Shown in pieces: positions 26,688 to 35,974 of a stretch of DNA of 64,000 nucleotides. Origin of the DNA: Microbacterium paraoxydans (lineage in GTDB: Bacteria; Actinomycetota; Actinomycetes; Actinomycetales; Microbacteriaceae); contig NZ_LT629770.1 of the NCBI RefSeq assembly GCF_900105335.1, forward strand, positions 620,001-684,000, read 5' to 3'. Positions within the stretch are counted from its first letter, which is position 1; the number at the start of each line of letters is the position of its first letter. A model generated the notes under the pieces. The model searched no databases. It was not told where the DNA came from and saw nothing but the letters and a program-made list of their open reading frames with translations. The translations under genes were made by a program, and so were the position numbers.

Positions 26688-29090
26688 GGCCTCCGAGTTC
26701 ACGGACACGGGCGTGCCGGAGAGCGCGGCGGTGGTGACCCGACGCCGTCCACGGCCCTGACCCGGCGCCTTGGGCTCCGGAAGCGCGTCCAGCACCGAGT
26801 CGAGCAGCTCCTCGGTCGGGGTCTTCGGCCCCTTGCGGTCGCCGCGCTTCTTCCGAGCCTTCTTCGGGCGCTCGGATGCGGGCGCCGAAGCGGACTCGAC
26901 GACCGGCACCTCGGCGGCCGGTTCGCCGGCCGGCGCAATGGTGGAGGCAGCGATCTGCGCGAGGGCGGACTTCGCCCCCTCGGTGATGGCGTGGGTCACA
27001 GGCGGTGCGGCGGGCGCGGGGTGATTGTTGCCACCGCCGTTGCCGTTGCCGTTCCCGCGCTGCCGGCGTCCGCCGTTGCCGTTACCGCCGTTGTTGTTGC
27101 CGTTGCCGTTCGCGCGGTGCTTCACGACCGGGTCGTGGTGCACGATCACGCCGCGGCCGGCGCAGACCTCGCACGCCTCGCTGAAGGTCTCCAGCAGGCC
27201 GAGCCCCAGCTTCTTGCGGGTCATCTGCACGAGCCCGAGCGACGTGACCTCGGCGACCTGGTGCTTGGTCCGGTCGCGGCTCAGGCATTCGATCAGGCGC
27301 CGAAGCACGAGATCGCGGTTGGACTCCAGGACCATGTCGATGAAGTCGACGACGATGATGCCGCCGATGTCGCGCAAGCGGAGCTGGCGGACGATCTCCT
27401 CCGCGGCCTCGAGGTTGTTCTTGGTGACGGTCTCCTCGAGGTTTCCGCCCGAGCCGACGAACTTGCCGGTGTTGACGTCGACGACCGTCATGGCCTCGGT
27501 GCGGTCGATCACGAGCGAGCCGCCGGAGGGCAGCCACACCTTGCGGTCCAGCGCCTTCTCGATCTGCTCGGTGATGCGGAACGCGTCGAACGGGTCGACG
27601 TCGTCCTCATAGGCCTCGACGCGCTCGAGCAGGTCGGGCGCGACGCTCTCCAGGTACGCCCGGATCGTGCGCTGCGACTCCTCGCCCTGGATGAGCATCT
27701 TCGTGAAGTCCTCGTTGAAGACGTCACGGACGATCTTCACGAGCAGGTCGGGCTCGGCGTGCAGGAGCGCCGGCGCCTGCTGGCTCTCGACCTGCTTCTG
27801 GATGTGCTCCCACTGCGAGGTGAGGCGCTGCACGTCGCGGGTCAGCTGCTCCTCGGTGGCGCCCTCGGCCGCCGTGCGGACGATCACGCCGGACGACTCC
27901 GGCAGCACCTCCTTGAGGATGCGCTTGAGACGCGCGCGCTCGTTGTCGGGCAGCTTGCGGCTGATGCCGTTCATCGAGCCGCCGGGCACGTACACGAGGT
28001 AGCGGCCGGGCAGCGAGATCTGGCTCGTGAGGCGGGCACCCTTGTGGCCCACCGGGTCCTTGGTGACCTGCACGAGCACGCGATCGCCGGGCTTCAGCGC
28101 CAGTTCGATGCGACGGGGCTGGTTGCCGGTCTCGACGCCGTCCCAGTCCACCTCGCCCGAGTAGAGCACGGCGTTGCGGCCGCGGCCGATGTCGACGAAC
28201 GCGGCCTCCATGCTGGGAAGCACGTTCTGCACGCGACCGAGGTAGACGTTGCCGATCAGCGAGGCGTCCTGGTTGCGGGCGACGTAGTGCTCCACGAGCA
28301 CGCCGTCCTCCAGGACTCCGATCTGCGTGCGGCCGTTCTTGGAGCGCACGACCATCTTGCGGTCGACCGACTCGCGACGCGCGAGGAACTCGGCCTCGGT
28401 CACGACCGGACGACGACGACCGGCGTCACGGCCGTCACGACGCCGCTGCTTCTTGGCTTCGAGCCTGGTCGAACCCTTGATCGCCTTCGGCTCGGTGATG
28501 TACTCGACGACGCGCTGGCGCTGCCGCGGCTCGTCGCGCTGGTCATCGCCCTCGGATCCGCCACGGCGACGGCGCCCGCGGCGCCCTCCTCCGGACTCCT
28601 CCTGGTCGCGCTCGGGCGCACGGTCGTCACGACCGGGGCGGGCAGGAAGCGGGACGATCTCCGGTGCATAGAAGTGCAGCTGGGTCGACACCTGCGACAC
28701 GAAGACCTCGGGCAGCAGTCCGAGCGACACGGCGGTGACGGCCGCGGGCTTCTCCGGCTCGGCAGGGGCCTCGGGCTCAGCCGGAGCCTCGGACTTTGCG
28801 GGAGCCTCAGGCTCAGCCGGAGCCTCAGTTTCGGCAGGGGCCTCGGGCTCCGCGGGAGCCTCGGACTCCGCGGGAGCCTCAGGCTCAGCGGGAGCCTCGG
28901 GCTCGGCAGGGGCCTCGGGCTCGGCGGCGGCGTCGGACTCCGCAGGGACGTCCTCGGACGGAGCCTGCGCCGCGGAGGTGTCGCTCTCCGCCTCGACGTC
29001 TGTGGAGTCGGTGGGCGCCGTCAGCGGCTCCGCGGCATCAGCCGGGGCGTCGAGGGCGGGGGCGTTGTTGTCATTGTTCTCATCGGCCAT
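26649..29090 (-). CDS. rne: Ribonuclease E/G family endoribonuclease
   Basis: 813 residues. After a long acidic Ala/Pro/Glu repeat region (about 20-120) and an Arg-rich stretch come an S1 RNA-binding domain (GNVYLGRVQNVLPSMEAAFVD), the catalytic domain with its metal-binding DVNTGKFVG and VVDFIDM motifs, and the zinc-link CEVCAGRG. The C-terminal region is Gly/Asn/Arg-rich and disordered, a form usual for actinobacterial RNase E. The enzyme starts decay of mRNA and processes rRNA. The ATG at 29090 begins MADENNDNN; the longer frame upstream lacks support. Confidence 0.95.
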   Translation of the reverse strand: MADENNDNNAPALDAPADAAEPLTAPTDSTDVEAESDTSAAQAPSEDVPAESDAAAEPEAPAEPEAPAEPEAPAESEAPAEPEAPAETEAPAEPEAPAKSEAPAEPEAPAEPEKPAAVTAVSLGLLPEVFVSQVSTQLHFYAPEIVPLPARPGRDDRAPERDQEESGGGRRGRRRRGGSEGDDQRDEPRQRQRVVEYITEPKAIKGSTRLEAKKQRRRDGRDAGRRRPVVTEAEFLARRESVDRKMVVRSKNGRTQIGVLEDGVLVEHYVARNQDASLIGNVYLGRVQNVLPSMEAAFVDIGRGRNAVLYSGEVDWDGVETGNQPRRIELALKPGDRVLVQVTKDPVGHKGARLTSQISLPGRYLVYVPGGSMNGISRKLPDNERARLKRILKEVLPESSGVIVRTAAEGATEEQLTRDVQRLTSQWEHIQKQVESQQAPALLHAEPDLLVKIVRDVFNEDFTKMLIQGEESQRTIRAYLESVAPDLLERVEAYEDDVDPFDAFRITEQIEKALDRKVWLPSGGSLVIDRTEAMTVVDVNTGKFVGSGGNLEETVTKNNLEAAEEIVRQLRLRDIGGIIVVDFIDMVLESNRDLVLRRLIECLSRDRTKHQVAEVTSLGLVQMTRKKLGLGLLETFSEACEVCAGRGVIVHHDPVVKHRANGNGNNNGGNGNGGRRQRGNGNGNGGGNNHPAPAAPPVTHAITEGAKSALAQIAASTIAPAGEPAAEVPVVESASAPASERPKKARKKRGDRKGPKTPTEELLDSVLDALPEPKAPGQGRGRRRVTTAALSGTPVSVNSEASVSPVASADPEA
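28757..28935 (-). repeat. In-gene tandem repeats encoding A-E/S-P-E-A-P units of RNase E
   Basis: About ten imperfect repeats of 18 bp code for variants of the hexapeptide AEPEAP near the N-terminus of RNase E. They are coding, in frame and not CRISPR-like. Copy number is likely to vary between strains by slippage. Confidence 0.75.
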
Positions 29091-29359
29091 CTCTGGCGTG
29101 CTCCCTGGCACGGTCCACTGCGTGTCCCGTGAAATCTCATGCGGCACCCGCGGGTGCCGCGAACTCAATCGGCCTGCGACCGGCTCACGGCTCTGGTCAC
29201 GTGGGGCATGGGCCCCGAAGTCTGCTCGACGCGTGTCGCGGCAACGCCGTTCATCGCATCACAGGTCATTATCGCACCAAGTCGGTCCGATCGCGGCATC
29301 CCGTCGGTCCCCGCCCGTTTTCTCCGGGCGGTTCTCGCCCTTTCCATAGCCGTCACTGG

Positions 29360-29365
29360 GATAAT
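29360..29365 (+). promoter_or_regulatory. -10 box giving a leaderless VKOR mRNA
   Basis: GATAAT ends 7 bp before the ATG at 29373, so transcription should begin at or beside the start codon. No ribosome site is seen before the ATG and no convincing -35 box stands at normal spacing. The rest of the 282-bp rne/VKOR divergent gap shows no other clear element. Confidence 0.5.
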
Positions 29366-29372
29366 CCTGAGC

Positions 29373-29984
29373 ATGAGCGAGCAGCGCACCCGCCCCGTCG
29401 TCTATGCCGTGTGGTTGATCATCGCGAGCGTCATCGGCTGGTACGCCGCCTTCCAGCTCACGGTCGAGAAGTTCGCGCTGCTGGAGAACCCGCAGGAAGC
29501 GCTCGGGTGTGACCTCAGCCCGTTCATCCAGTGCAGCACCAACCTGCAGTCGTGGCAGGGCTCGGTCTTCGGCTTCCCGAACCCGATCATCGGCCTCACG
29601 GGCTGGATGGCGCCGCTCGTCGTCGGTGTCGCGATCCTCGCCGGCGCACGCTTCCCCCGATGGTTCTGGGCAGCGTTCGGGGTCGGCATCACCTTCGCGT
29701 TCGGCCTCGTGTGCTGGCTGATCGCGCAGAGCCTCTACGACCTCTTCGTGCTCTGCCCCTGGTGCATGGTCACCTGGGCGGTGACGATCCCCACCTTCTT
29801 CGCCACCATGGTCCACCTGGCCCGCAACGGCACGTTCACGAGCGATGCGAAGGTCCGCGCGGGTGCCGACAAGCTCATGCCGTGGGTGCCGCTGGCGACC
29901 GTCGTCGCCTATGCGCTGATCATCTTCCTCGCGCAGCTGCAGGGCCTCGACTTCCTCGGCGAGATGGCGAAGATCCTCTTCTGA
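29373..29984 (+). CDS. Vitamin K epoxide reductase (VKOR) family membrane oxidoreductase
   Basis: 203 residues with about five transmembrane helices. The family's cysteines are present: Cys46 and Cys54 in the outer loop (GCDLSPFIQCS) and the active-site CPWC (Cys128-Cys131). GFPNPIIG after the loop is also typical. Actinobacterial VKOR homologues reoxidize periplasmic DsbA-like proteins, passing electrons to menaquinone, in place of DsbB. No DsbA gene is next to it. It ends at a strong bidirectional terminator shared with ndk. Confidence 0.9.
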   Translation: MSEQRTRPVVYAVWLIIASVIGWYAAFQLTVEKFALLENPQEALGCDLSPFIQCSTNLQSWQGSVFGFPNPIIGLTGWMAPLVVGVAILAGARFPRWFWAAFGVGITFAFGLVCWLIAQSLYDLFVLCPWCMVTWAVTIPTFFATMVHLARNGTFTSDAKVRAGADKLMPWVPLATVVAYALIIFLAQLQGLDFLGEMAKILF

Positions 29985-30000
29985 TCTCTCCATGAGAACG

Positions 30001-30037
30001 ACGAAGCCCGTCCGCCATTCCGGCGGACGGGCTTCGT
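30001..30037. terminator. Strong bidirectional terminator
   Basis: A perfect 16-bp stem, ACGAAGCCCGTCCGCC (30001-30016) with its complement (30022-30037), closes a 5-nt loop between convergent VKOR and ndk genes. Confidence 0.85.
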
Positions 30038-30051
30038 CGTGAGGATCGGGG

Positions 30052-30468
30052 TCAGTCGAACCAGATGCCCAGCTCGCGAGTGGCCGACTCGGGGCTGTCC
30101 GAGCCGTGCACGAGGTTCTGCTGCACCTGGAGGCCCCAGTCGCGACCGAAGTCACCACGGATGGTGCCCGGCGCGGCGGTCGTGGGGTCGGTCGTGCCGG
30201 CGAGGGAGCGGAAGCCCTCGATGACGCGGTTGCCCGCGAGGCGGATCGCCACGGAGGGACCGGACATCATGAACTCGAGAAGGGGCTCGTAGAACGGCTT
30301 GCCCTCGTGCTCGGCGTAGTGCGCGGCGAGGAGGTCGCGGTCGGGCTCGACGAGGCGGATGTCGACGAGGGCGTATCCCTTCGCCTCGATGCGGGCGAGG
30401 ATCGTGCCGGTGAGGCCGCGGGCGACACCGTCCGGCTTGACGAGGACGAGGGTTTCTTCGGTGGCCAT
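30052..30468 (-). CDS. ndk: Nucleoside diphosphate kinase
   Basis: 138 residues. It transfers the terminal phosphate between nucleoside tri- and diphosphates through a phospho-histidine. The start ETLVLVKPDGVARGL and the active-site NLVHGSDSPESA (His near 116) are diagnostic. The ATG at 30468 begins MATEET; the in-frame extension upstream overlaps the DUF4233 gene and is ignored. It is the last gene of the ileS-folC-DUF4233-ndk transcript. Confidence 0.97.
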   Translation of the reverse strand: MATEETLVLVKPDGVARGLTGTILARIEAKGYALVDIRLVEPDRDLLAAHYAEHEGKPFYEPLLEFMMSGPSVAIRLAGNRVIEGFRSLAGTTDPTTAAPGTIRGDFGRDWGLQVQQNLVHGSDSPESATRELGIWFD

Positions 30469-30469
30469 G

Positions 30470-30886
30470 TCATTCACTCTCTGTGTCTGCGTTCTGCGCG
30501 GTCGGAGCCCCGCTCGGGCGTCGTGCGTCCAGGCGGGCCCCCATGATGGTCGCATACGCCCACATGCCGCCGAAAATCAGGACGACGAGAAGCACCGCGG
30601 GGACGGCGATGGCCGACAGCGCGACCACGATCTGCACGATCCATCCGGCGGGGATCGCCCAGGGCTTCGTGATCATGCCCGCGATGACGACGCAGGCCAC
30701 GGCCACGACGGCACCGCCCACGATCCCCCACCACTGCTCGATGCCGGCGGGCAGAGCCTTCAAGCCGAAGATGGTGAGACCGACGAGGAAGACGACGATC
30801 GCCTCGAAGCCGAGCACCACCGGGGCGAGCTTCTGCACGAGGGTGCGCGGGGCGCGCGGTCGACGCGGGGCGGCGGCGGCACTCAT
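30470..30886 (-). CDS. DUF4233 family membrane protein
   Basis: 138 residues with four hydrophobic helices and basic ends. DUF4233 proteins are regularly found between folC and ndk in actinobacteria, and the LAPVVLGFEAIVVFLVGL start fits that family. The ATG at 30886 overlaps the folC stop (ATGA). Function unknown. Confidence 0.85.
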   Translation of the reverse strand: MSAAAAPRRPRAPRTLVQKLAPVVLGFEAIVVFLVGLTIFGLKALPAGIEQWWGIVGGAVVAVACVVIAGMITKPWAIPAGWIVQIVVALSAIAVPAVLLVVLIFGGMWAYATIMGARLDARRPSGAPTAQNADTESE

Positions 30887-32235
30887 GCGCGCCACCCCGA
30901 CTTCCAGTCCTCCTCCTCGGAGAGCGCGATCGCCTCACCCGCGAGCACGACGGAGCCGGCGATGACCACGGCCCGACGATCCGACGAGGCCGCCCATTCC
31001 CGGGCCGCGTCCGCGGCGTCGGCGAGCGACGGGTGCACGGTGGCGCGCTGTCCGGCCTGTTCGACGAGGTCCGCGATGAGGTCGGCATCGCTGGCGCGGT
31101 CCGACTCCGGCGCGGTCGCGAAGACGTGCGCAGCGGCCGGTGCGAGCCGCGCGACGATCCCCGCCGCGTCCTTGTCCGCGAGGACGCCGAGCACGAGGCC
31201 CCACTCGTCGAAGTCGAAGCTGTCGTCGAGCGCCTGGGCGAGCGCCGCGGCCCCGTGCGGGTTGTGCGCGGCGTCGACGATGACGGTGGGGGCGATGCCG
31301 AGGAGCTGCAGCCGGCCGGGAGACGTGCTGCCCTGGAGTCCGTCGGAGATCACGCCGCCGGCGATCGCCTGACCGGCGCCGCCGATGAGCGACTCGACGG
31401 CGGCGACGGCCAGGGCGGCGTTGTGACCCTGGTGCGCGCCGTACAGCGGGAGGTACTCCTCCTCGTACTGCCCCGCGAGGCCGCGGATGGTGAGGAGCTG
31501 GCCGCCGACCGCGAGCTTCTGCTCGGCGAGCCCGAAGTCCTCGCCTTCGAAGGCGATGGTGGCATGACGCTCCGCGGCCACACGGCGCAGCACCTCGGCG
31601 GCCTCGGCGGGCTGCTGGGCGGAGACGACGGCGGCGCCCTCCTTGATGATGCCGGCCTTGACCTGGGCGATCTCGGCGATCGTGCTCCCCAGGCGGTCCG
31701 CGTGGTCGATGTCGATCGGAGCGAACACCGCCACGTCGCCGTCGGCGGTGTTCGTGGAGTCCCACTCGCCACCCATGCCGACCTCGAGGACGAGCACGTC
31801 GACGGGCGCGTCGGCGACCGCGACGAAGGCGAGGACCGTGAGCAGCTCGAAGAACGTCAGCGGGGCCTCCCCCGCCGCCTCGAGCTCGGCGTCGACGATC
31901 CCCACGAACGGTTCGATCTCGTCCCAGGCGTCGGCGACGGCCTCGTCGGCGATCGGCTCGCCGTCGATCATGATGCGCTCGGTGAAGCGCTCCAGGTGCG
32001 GACTCGTGAACAGGCCGGTGCGCAGATCATGGGCGCGCAGCAGGCTCTCGATCATCCGCGCGGTCGACGTCTTGCCGTTGGTGCCGGTGATGTGGATGAC
32101 GCGGTAGGTGCGCTGCGGATCGTCGAGGTACTCGAGGATCCGCGCCGTCCGCTCCTTGCGCGGCTGCACCCAGCGTTCCCCGGCACGGCTCAGCAGCGTC
32201 TCGTAGACGGCGTCGGCCCGGTCTCTCGCACTCAT
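30883..32235 (-). CDS. folC: Bifunctional folylpolyglutamate/dihydrofolate synthase
   Basis: 450 residues. It adds glutamate to folates and makes dihydrofolate from dihydropteroate. The Mur-ligase-type P-loop [13 protein letters not shown], the [13 protein letters not shown] substrate loop, [14 protein letters not shown] and the DAAHNPHG motif are all present. It overlaps ileS upstream and DUF4233 downstream by 4 bp each, forming one coupled operon driven by the T-box-controlled ileS promoter. Confidence 0.95.
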   Translation of the reverse strand: MSARDRADAVYETLLSRAGERWVQPRKERTARILEYLDDPQRTYRVIHITGTNGKTSTARMIESLLRAHDLRTGLFTSPHLERFTERIMIDGEPIADEAVADAWDEIEPFVGIVDAELEAAGEAPLTFFELLTVLAFVAVADAPVDVLVLEVGMGGEWDSTNTADGDVAVFAPIDIDHADRLGSTIAEIAQVKAGIIKEGAAVVSAQQPAEAAEVLRRVAAERHATIAFEGEDFGLAEQKLAVGGQLLTIRGLAGQYEEEYLPLYGAHQGHNAALAVAAVESLIGGAGQAIAGGVISDGLQGSTSPGRLQLLGIAPTVIVDAAHNPHGAAALAQALDDSFDFDEWGLVLGVLADKDAAGIVARLAPAAAHVFATAPESDRASDADLIADLVEQAGQRATVHPSLADAADAAREWAASSDRRAVVIAGSVVLAGEAIALSEEEDWKSGWRA

Positions 32236-35200
32236 GCGCCCACCTTCTCCAGGTTCGTGTCGATCGTGACGAGGAGCGGCGCCTTCCCGGCCCCGAGGGC
32301 CTTCGCCCCGCTCCGATGCACGCCGTCTCCGGGGCTGGTGACCTCGTCGACGAGCCGGTCGAGGTCGTCGGTCGGCTGCACGGCGAACGCCACGGCGAGC
32401 GTCTCGGCGGCGATGAGGTCGGCATGGGTCTCCAGCGCCGCCGCCTCCGCGGGAGCGGCGTTGAGGGCCAGCACGATCCGGTCGCTGACGTCGAGCCCGG
32501 CGTTCTTGCGCGCCTCCTGCACGACGCGGATGGCGTCGCGGGCGATGCCCTCCGCCTCCAGCTCCGGCGTCGTGTCGGTGTCGAGCAGGACGAAGCCGCC
32601 GGACGGGACGATGGCCAGGGCCTCCCCCTCGGGGCGACCCGTGGTCTCGAGGACGAGGTCGTACTCGGCGGGCTCCAGAGCGATGCCGCCGGCCGTCACG
32701 ACGCCGTCGGTCTCGGACCAGTCACCCGAGCGCGCGGCCTGGATGGCCTTCTGCACGTCCTTGCCGAGGCGCGGACCCGCAGCGCGGGCGTTCACGCTCA
32801 GCCGGTGGCTGATGCCGTACTCCCCCGCCGCCTCGTCGGTCAGCGGGACGAGCTCGACGGTCTTCACGTTGAGCTCCTCGCGGAGGATGTCCTCGAACTG
32901 GCCGAGGTCGGCCGCGAGCGGAGAGACCACCGTGAGCCGTGCGAGCGGCAGCCGCACGCGCAGCTTCTCCTTCTTGCGCAGCGCGTTGCCGACGCTCGAC
33001 AGCTCACGGACGGCATCCATGGCGTCGCGGATCTCGTCGGCGGCGGGGAACTGATCCGCATCGGGCCAGTCCTGCAGGTGCACGCTGCGCCCGCCGGTGA
33101 GGCCCTGCCACACGCGCTCGCTGATGAGCGGGACGAGCGGCGCGGCCACGCGGCACAGGGTCTCCAGCACCGTGTACAGCGTGTCGAAGGCCTCGCGGCT
33201 CTTCGGGTCGTGCGTCACGCCCACCCAGAACCGGTCGCGCGAGCGGCGGATGTACCAGTTCGTCAGCACCTCGGCGAAGTCACGCAGTCGCGCGGACGCG
33301 GTGGTCGAGTCCAGACCTTCCAGATCGGCCCGGACCTCGCGGACGAGGTCGCCCAGCCGCGCGAGGATGTACCGGTCGAGGACGTCGGTCGAGTCGGTGC
33401 GCCACGACGCCTCGTACCCGCCTCCCTGGGTCGCGGAGCCTGCTCCTCCCTGGGTCGCTGAGTCTGTCGAAGCATTCGCATACGTCGCGAAGAAGTACCA
33501 CGAGTTCCACAGCGGCAGCAGGAATTCGCGCACGCCGGACCGGATGCCCTCCTCGGTGACGATGAGGTTGCCTCCGCGGAGCACTGCGCTGGACATCAGG
33601 AACCAGCGCATCGCGTCGGACCCGTCGCGGTCCAGCACCTCGGACACGTCCGGATAGTTCCGCAGCGACTTCGACATCTTGTAGCCGTCGCTGCCGAGCA
33701 CGATGCCGTGGCAGCTGACGCCCGTGAACGCCGGGCGGTTGAACAGCGCCGTCGAGAGCACGTGCATGACGTAGAACCAGCCGCGGGTCTGGCCGATGTA
33801 CTCCACGATGAAGTCCGCCGGGGAGTGCGAGTCGAACCACTCCTGGTTCTCAAACGGATAGTGCACCTGGGCGTAGGGCATCGAGCCGGAGTCGAACCAC
33901 ACGTCGAAGACGTCGCCGATGCGCCGCATCGTGCTCTTGCCCGTGGGGTCGTCCGGGTTCGGCCTGGTCAGATCGTCGATGTAGGGGCGGTGCAGATCCA
34001 CCTCGCCCTCGGGATTCCGCGGCAGCGTGCCGAAGTCGCGCTCCAGCTCCTCCAGCGAGCCGTAGGCGTCGACGCGTGGGTACTCCGGGTCGTCGCTCTT
34101 CCAGATCGGGATGGGCGAGCCCCAGTAGCGGTTGCGGCTGATCGACCAGTCGCGGGCGCCCTCGAGCCACTTGCCGAACTGTCCCTCCTTCACGTTCTCC
34201 GGCACCCAGGTGATCTGCTCGTTGTTCGCGAGGAGGTCGTCCTTGATGTCGGTGACCCGGATGAACCAGCTCGACACGGCCTTGTAGATCAGGGGGTTCC
34301 GGCAGCGCCAGCAGTGCGGGTAGGAGTGCTCGTAGCTCTGCAGCCGGACCAGGCGGCCGTTGTCCCGGATGATCCGCACGAGCGGGGTGTTCGCGTCCAT
34401 CCACAGCTCGCCCGCGACATCCGTGACGTTCGGGAGGAAGCGCCCGCCGTCGTCGAGCGACAGGATCGTCGGGATGCCCGCGGCGCCGGCGACGCGCTGG
34501 TCGTCCTCACCGTAGGCCGGTGCCTGGTGGACGATGCCGGTGCCGTCGGTGGTGGTCACATAGTCGTCGACGAGGATGCGCCAGGCGTTCCCCGTGCCGT
34601 AGGTCTCCTCGTCCGCGTAGTAGTCGAACAGGCGGTCGTAGGTGACGTCGGCCAGCTCCGCACCGCGCAGCGTGGCGTCGACCGCGGCGAGCGCGTCCTC
34701 CGGGCTCTCGTAACCGAGATCCTTGGCGTATCCGCCGAGCAGGTCCTTCGCGAGCAGGTAGCGGTGTGCGGAGGCCTCGACCGCGAGCTGGTCGGCTGAG
34801 GGAGCGGCGCGGCCCTGGTGCACGTCGGAGGCGCCGGCGGGACCGGCGGGCAGCACCACGTACTCGATGTCCGGCCCCACGGCGAGCGCGAGGTTGGTCG
34901 GCAGGGTCCACGGGGTCGTCGTCCAGGCGAGGGCGCGCACGCCGGTGAGGCCCAGCGCCTCGGCCTTCGCGCCGGTGAGCGGGAAGGTGACGGTGACCGA
35001 CGGGTCCTGTCGCATCTGGTAGACGTCGTCGTCCATGCGCAGCTCGTGGGCGGACAGCGGCGTCTCATCGCGCCAGCAGTACGGGAGGACGCGGTAGCCC
35101 TCGTAAGCGAGCCCCTTGTCGTACAGGGTCTTGAAGGCCCAGAGCACGCTCTCCATGTAGCCGAGGTCGAGCGTCTTGTAGCCGCGCTCGAAGTCCACCC

Positions 35201-35660
35201 ACCGGGCCTGGCGGGTGACGTAGTCCTCCCACTCCCGCGTGTACTTCAGGACCGAGGAGCGCGCCTTCTCGTTGAAGACGTCGATCCCCATCTCCTCGAT
35301 CTCGCTCTTCTCGGTGATCCCGAGCTGCTTCATCGCCTCGAGCTCGGCCGGGAGCCCGTGGGTGTCCCATCCGAAGACGCGATCGACCTTGTGCCCGATC
35401 ATCGTCTGGAAGCGCGGGAACACGTCCTTCGCATAGCCCGTGAGCAGGTGGCCGTAGTGCGGCAGACCGTTCGCGAAGGGAGGGCCGTCGTAGAACACCC
35501 ACTCGGGAGCGCCTTCGCGCTGCTCGATGGAGGCGCGGAAGGTGTCGTCGGTCTTCCAGAAGTCGAGCACCTCCTCCTCGATCTGCGGGAAGCGGGGGCT
35601 CGGCGCCACAGTGGTGGCCTGGTCGGCAGCGGGGCCGAAGGAGGAGCGCGGGTAGGTCAT
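32232..35660 (-). CDS. ileS: Isoleucyl-tRNA synthetase (long, eukaryote-like IleS2 type)
   Basis: 1142 residues. The class I signatures PHYGH (67-71, the HIGH motif) and KMSKS (about 661-665) are intact, and a large editing domain lies between them. Length and C-terminal layout resemble the IleS2 group, which is often less sensitive to mupirocin. The unusual part is a stretch at about residues 729-748, [16 protein letters not shown], encoded by a short duplicated REP-like DNA sequence (33421-33475) at the junction before the anticodon-binding region. Expression should be governed by the T-box leader upstream. Confidence 0.96.
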   Translation of the reverse strand: MTYPRSSFGPAADQATTVAPSPRFPQIEEEVLDFWKTDDTFRASIEQREGAPEWVFYDGPPFANGLPHYGHLLTGYAKDVFPRFQTMIGHKVDRVFGWDTHGLPAELEAMKQLGITEKSEIEEMGIDVFNEKARSSVLKYTREWEDYVTRQARWVDFERGYKTLDLGYMESVLWAFKTLYDKGLAYEGYRVLPYCWRDETPLSAHELRMDDDVYQMRQDPSVTVTFPLTGAKAEALGLTGVRALAWTTTPWTLPTNLALAVGPDIEYVVLPAGPAGASDVHQGRAAPSADQLAVEASAHRYLLAKDLLGGYAKDLGYESPEDALAAVDATLRGAELADVTYDRLFDYYADEETYGTGNAWRILVDDYVTTTDGTGIVHQAPAYGEDDQRVAGAAGIPTILSLDDGGRFLPNVTDVAGELWMDANTPLVRIIRDNGRLVRLQSYEHSYPHCWRCRNPLIYKAVSSWFIRVTDIKDDLLANNEQITWVPENVKEGQFGKWLEGARDWSISRNRYWGSPIPIWKSDDPEYPRVDAYGSLEELERDFGTLPRNPEGEVDLHRPYIDDLTRPNPDDPTGKSTMRRIGDVFDVWFDSGSMPYAQVHYPFENQEWFDSHSPADFIVEYIGQTRGWFYVMHVLSTALFNRPAFTGVSCHGIVLGSDGYKMSKSLRNYPDVSEVLDRDGSDAMRWFLMSSAVLRGGNLIVTEEGIRSGVREFLLPLWNSWYFFATYANASTDSATQGGAGSATQGGGYEASWRTDSTDVLDRYILARLGDLVREVRADLEGLDSTTASARLRDFAEVLTNWYIRRSRDRFWVGVTHDPKSREAFDTLYTVLETLCRVAAPLVPLISERVWQGLTGGRSVHLQDWPDADQFPAADEIRDAMDAVRELSSVGNALRKKEKLRVRLPLARLTVVSPLAADLGQFEDILREELNVKTVELVPLTDEAAGEYGISHRLSVNARAAGPRLGKDVQKAIQAARSGDWSETDGVVTAGGIALEPAEYDLVLETTGRPEGEALAIVPSGGFVLLDTDTTPELEAEGIARDAIRVVQEARKNAGLDVSDRIVLALNAAPAEAAALETHADLIAAETLAVAFAVQPTDDLDRLVDEVTSPGDGVHRSGAKALGAGKAPLLVTIDTNLEKVGA
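33421..33475. repeat. REP-like repeat inside the ileS coding sequence
   Basis: The plus strand reads CCTCCCTGGGTCGCGGAGCC, then a near copy TCCCTGGGTCGCTGAG continuing TCTGTCGAAG. The second part matches, apart from a few positions, the repeat in the ileS leader (35741-35768). It stays in frame and adds about 18 Gly/Ala/Ser/Thr/Gln-rich residues to IleS. Confidence 0.6.
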
Positions 35661-35689
35661 GGTCTCTCGCAGTGGTCGTCGTGGCGGAT

Positions 35690-35880
35690 GCTGCTGCGAG
35701 GACGATCCTCGCGGACCGCGGTACCACCTCGCGTGCCCCTGCGTCCCCTCGACAAGCTCAGAGACCCACGGACCACTCTCACTGCGGCTGTGACGGGCCT
35801 GCCCCGCTCGGTTCTACTGAGTCCGTCGCCGGACCGTTCTTCCGAGAGCTCCCCGGTGATGGCCGGATCGATGCTCGTGT
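35690..35880 (-). promoter_or_regulatory. T-box riboswitch of ileS (specifier AUC)
   Basis: On the minus strand the T-box AGGTGGTACCGCGG is at 35729-35716, with the UGGU that pairs to the tRNA NCCA end. Upstream, a short Stem I contains CCGGCCATCACCGGGGAGC; its ATC (35860-35858) is an isoleucine specifier codon. Between them AGTAGAACCGAGCGG resembles the conserved linker of actinobacterial ileS T-boxes. A GCGAGGA-TCG-TCCTCGC hairpin follows and no terminator T-run precedes the ATG, so control is probably at translation. TACAAT (35889-35884) is a suitable -10 box. Uncharged tRNA-Ile should turn the gene on. Confidence 0.88.
35741..35768. repeat. REP-like repeat within the ileS T-box leader
   Basis: Minus strand GGGTCTCTGAGCTTGTCGAG followed by GGGAC; the outer ends are complementary, so the element is itself a hairpin. 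It shares GGGTC-N-CTGAG-NN-TGTCGA-N-G with the copy in the ileS gene. It sits between the specifier domain and the T-box sequence. Confidence 0.55.
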
Positions 35881-35962
35881 GCCCATTGTACGCGTGCTCC
35901 TCCTCCCGCGGATTCTCTTCCACGTCGCAGGTTCTGGAGACATCCCTGCGACCCGGAGTGGG

Positions 35963-35974
35963 ATCTGCGACATC
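35963..35974. repeat. Left 12-bp inverted repeat flanking the DUF559 gene
   Basis: ATCTGCGACATC here is the exact reverse complement of GATGTCGCAGAT at 36951-36962. The repeat overlaps the stop codon of the DUF559 gene. Confidence 0.6.

Noticed and set aside
28757..28935. Regular short repeats that might be CRISPR
   Set aside because: Units are 18 bp, contiguous, in frame with RNase E and have no unique spacers. No CRISPR array or cas gene is present in the window.
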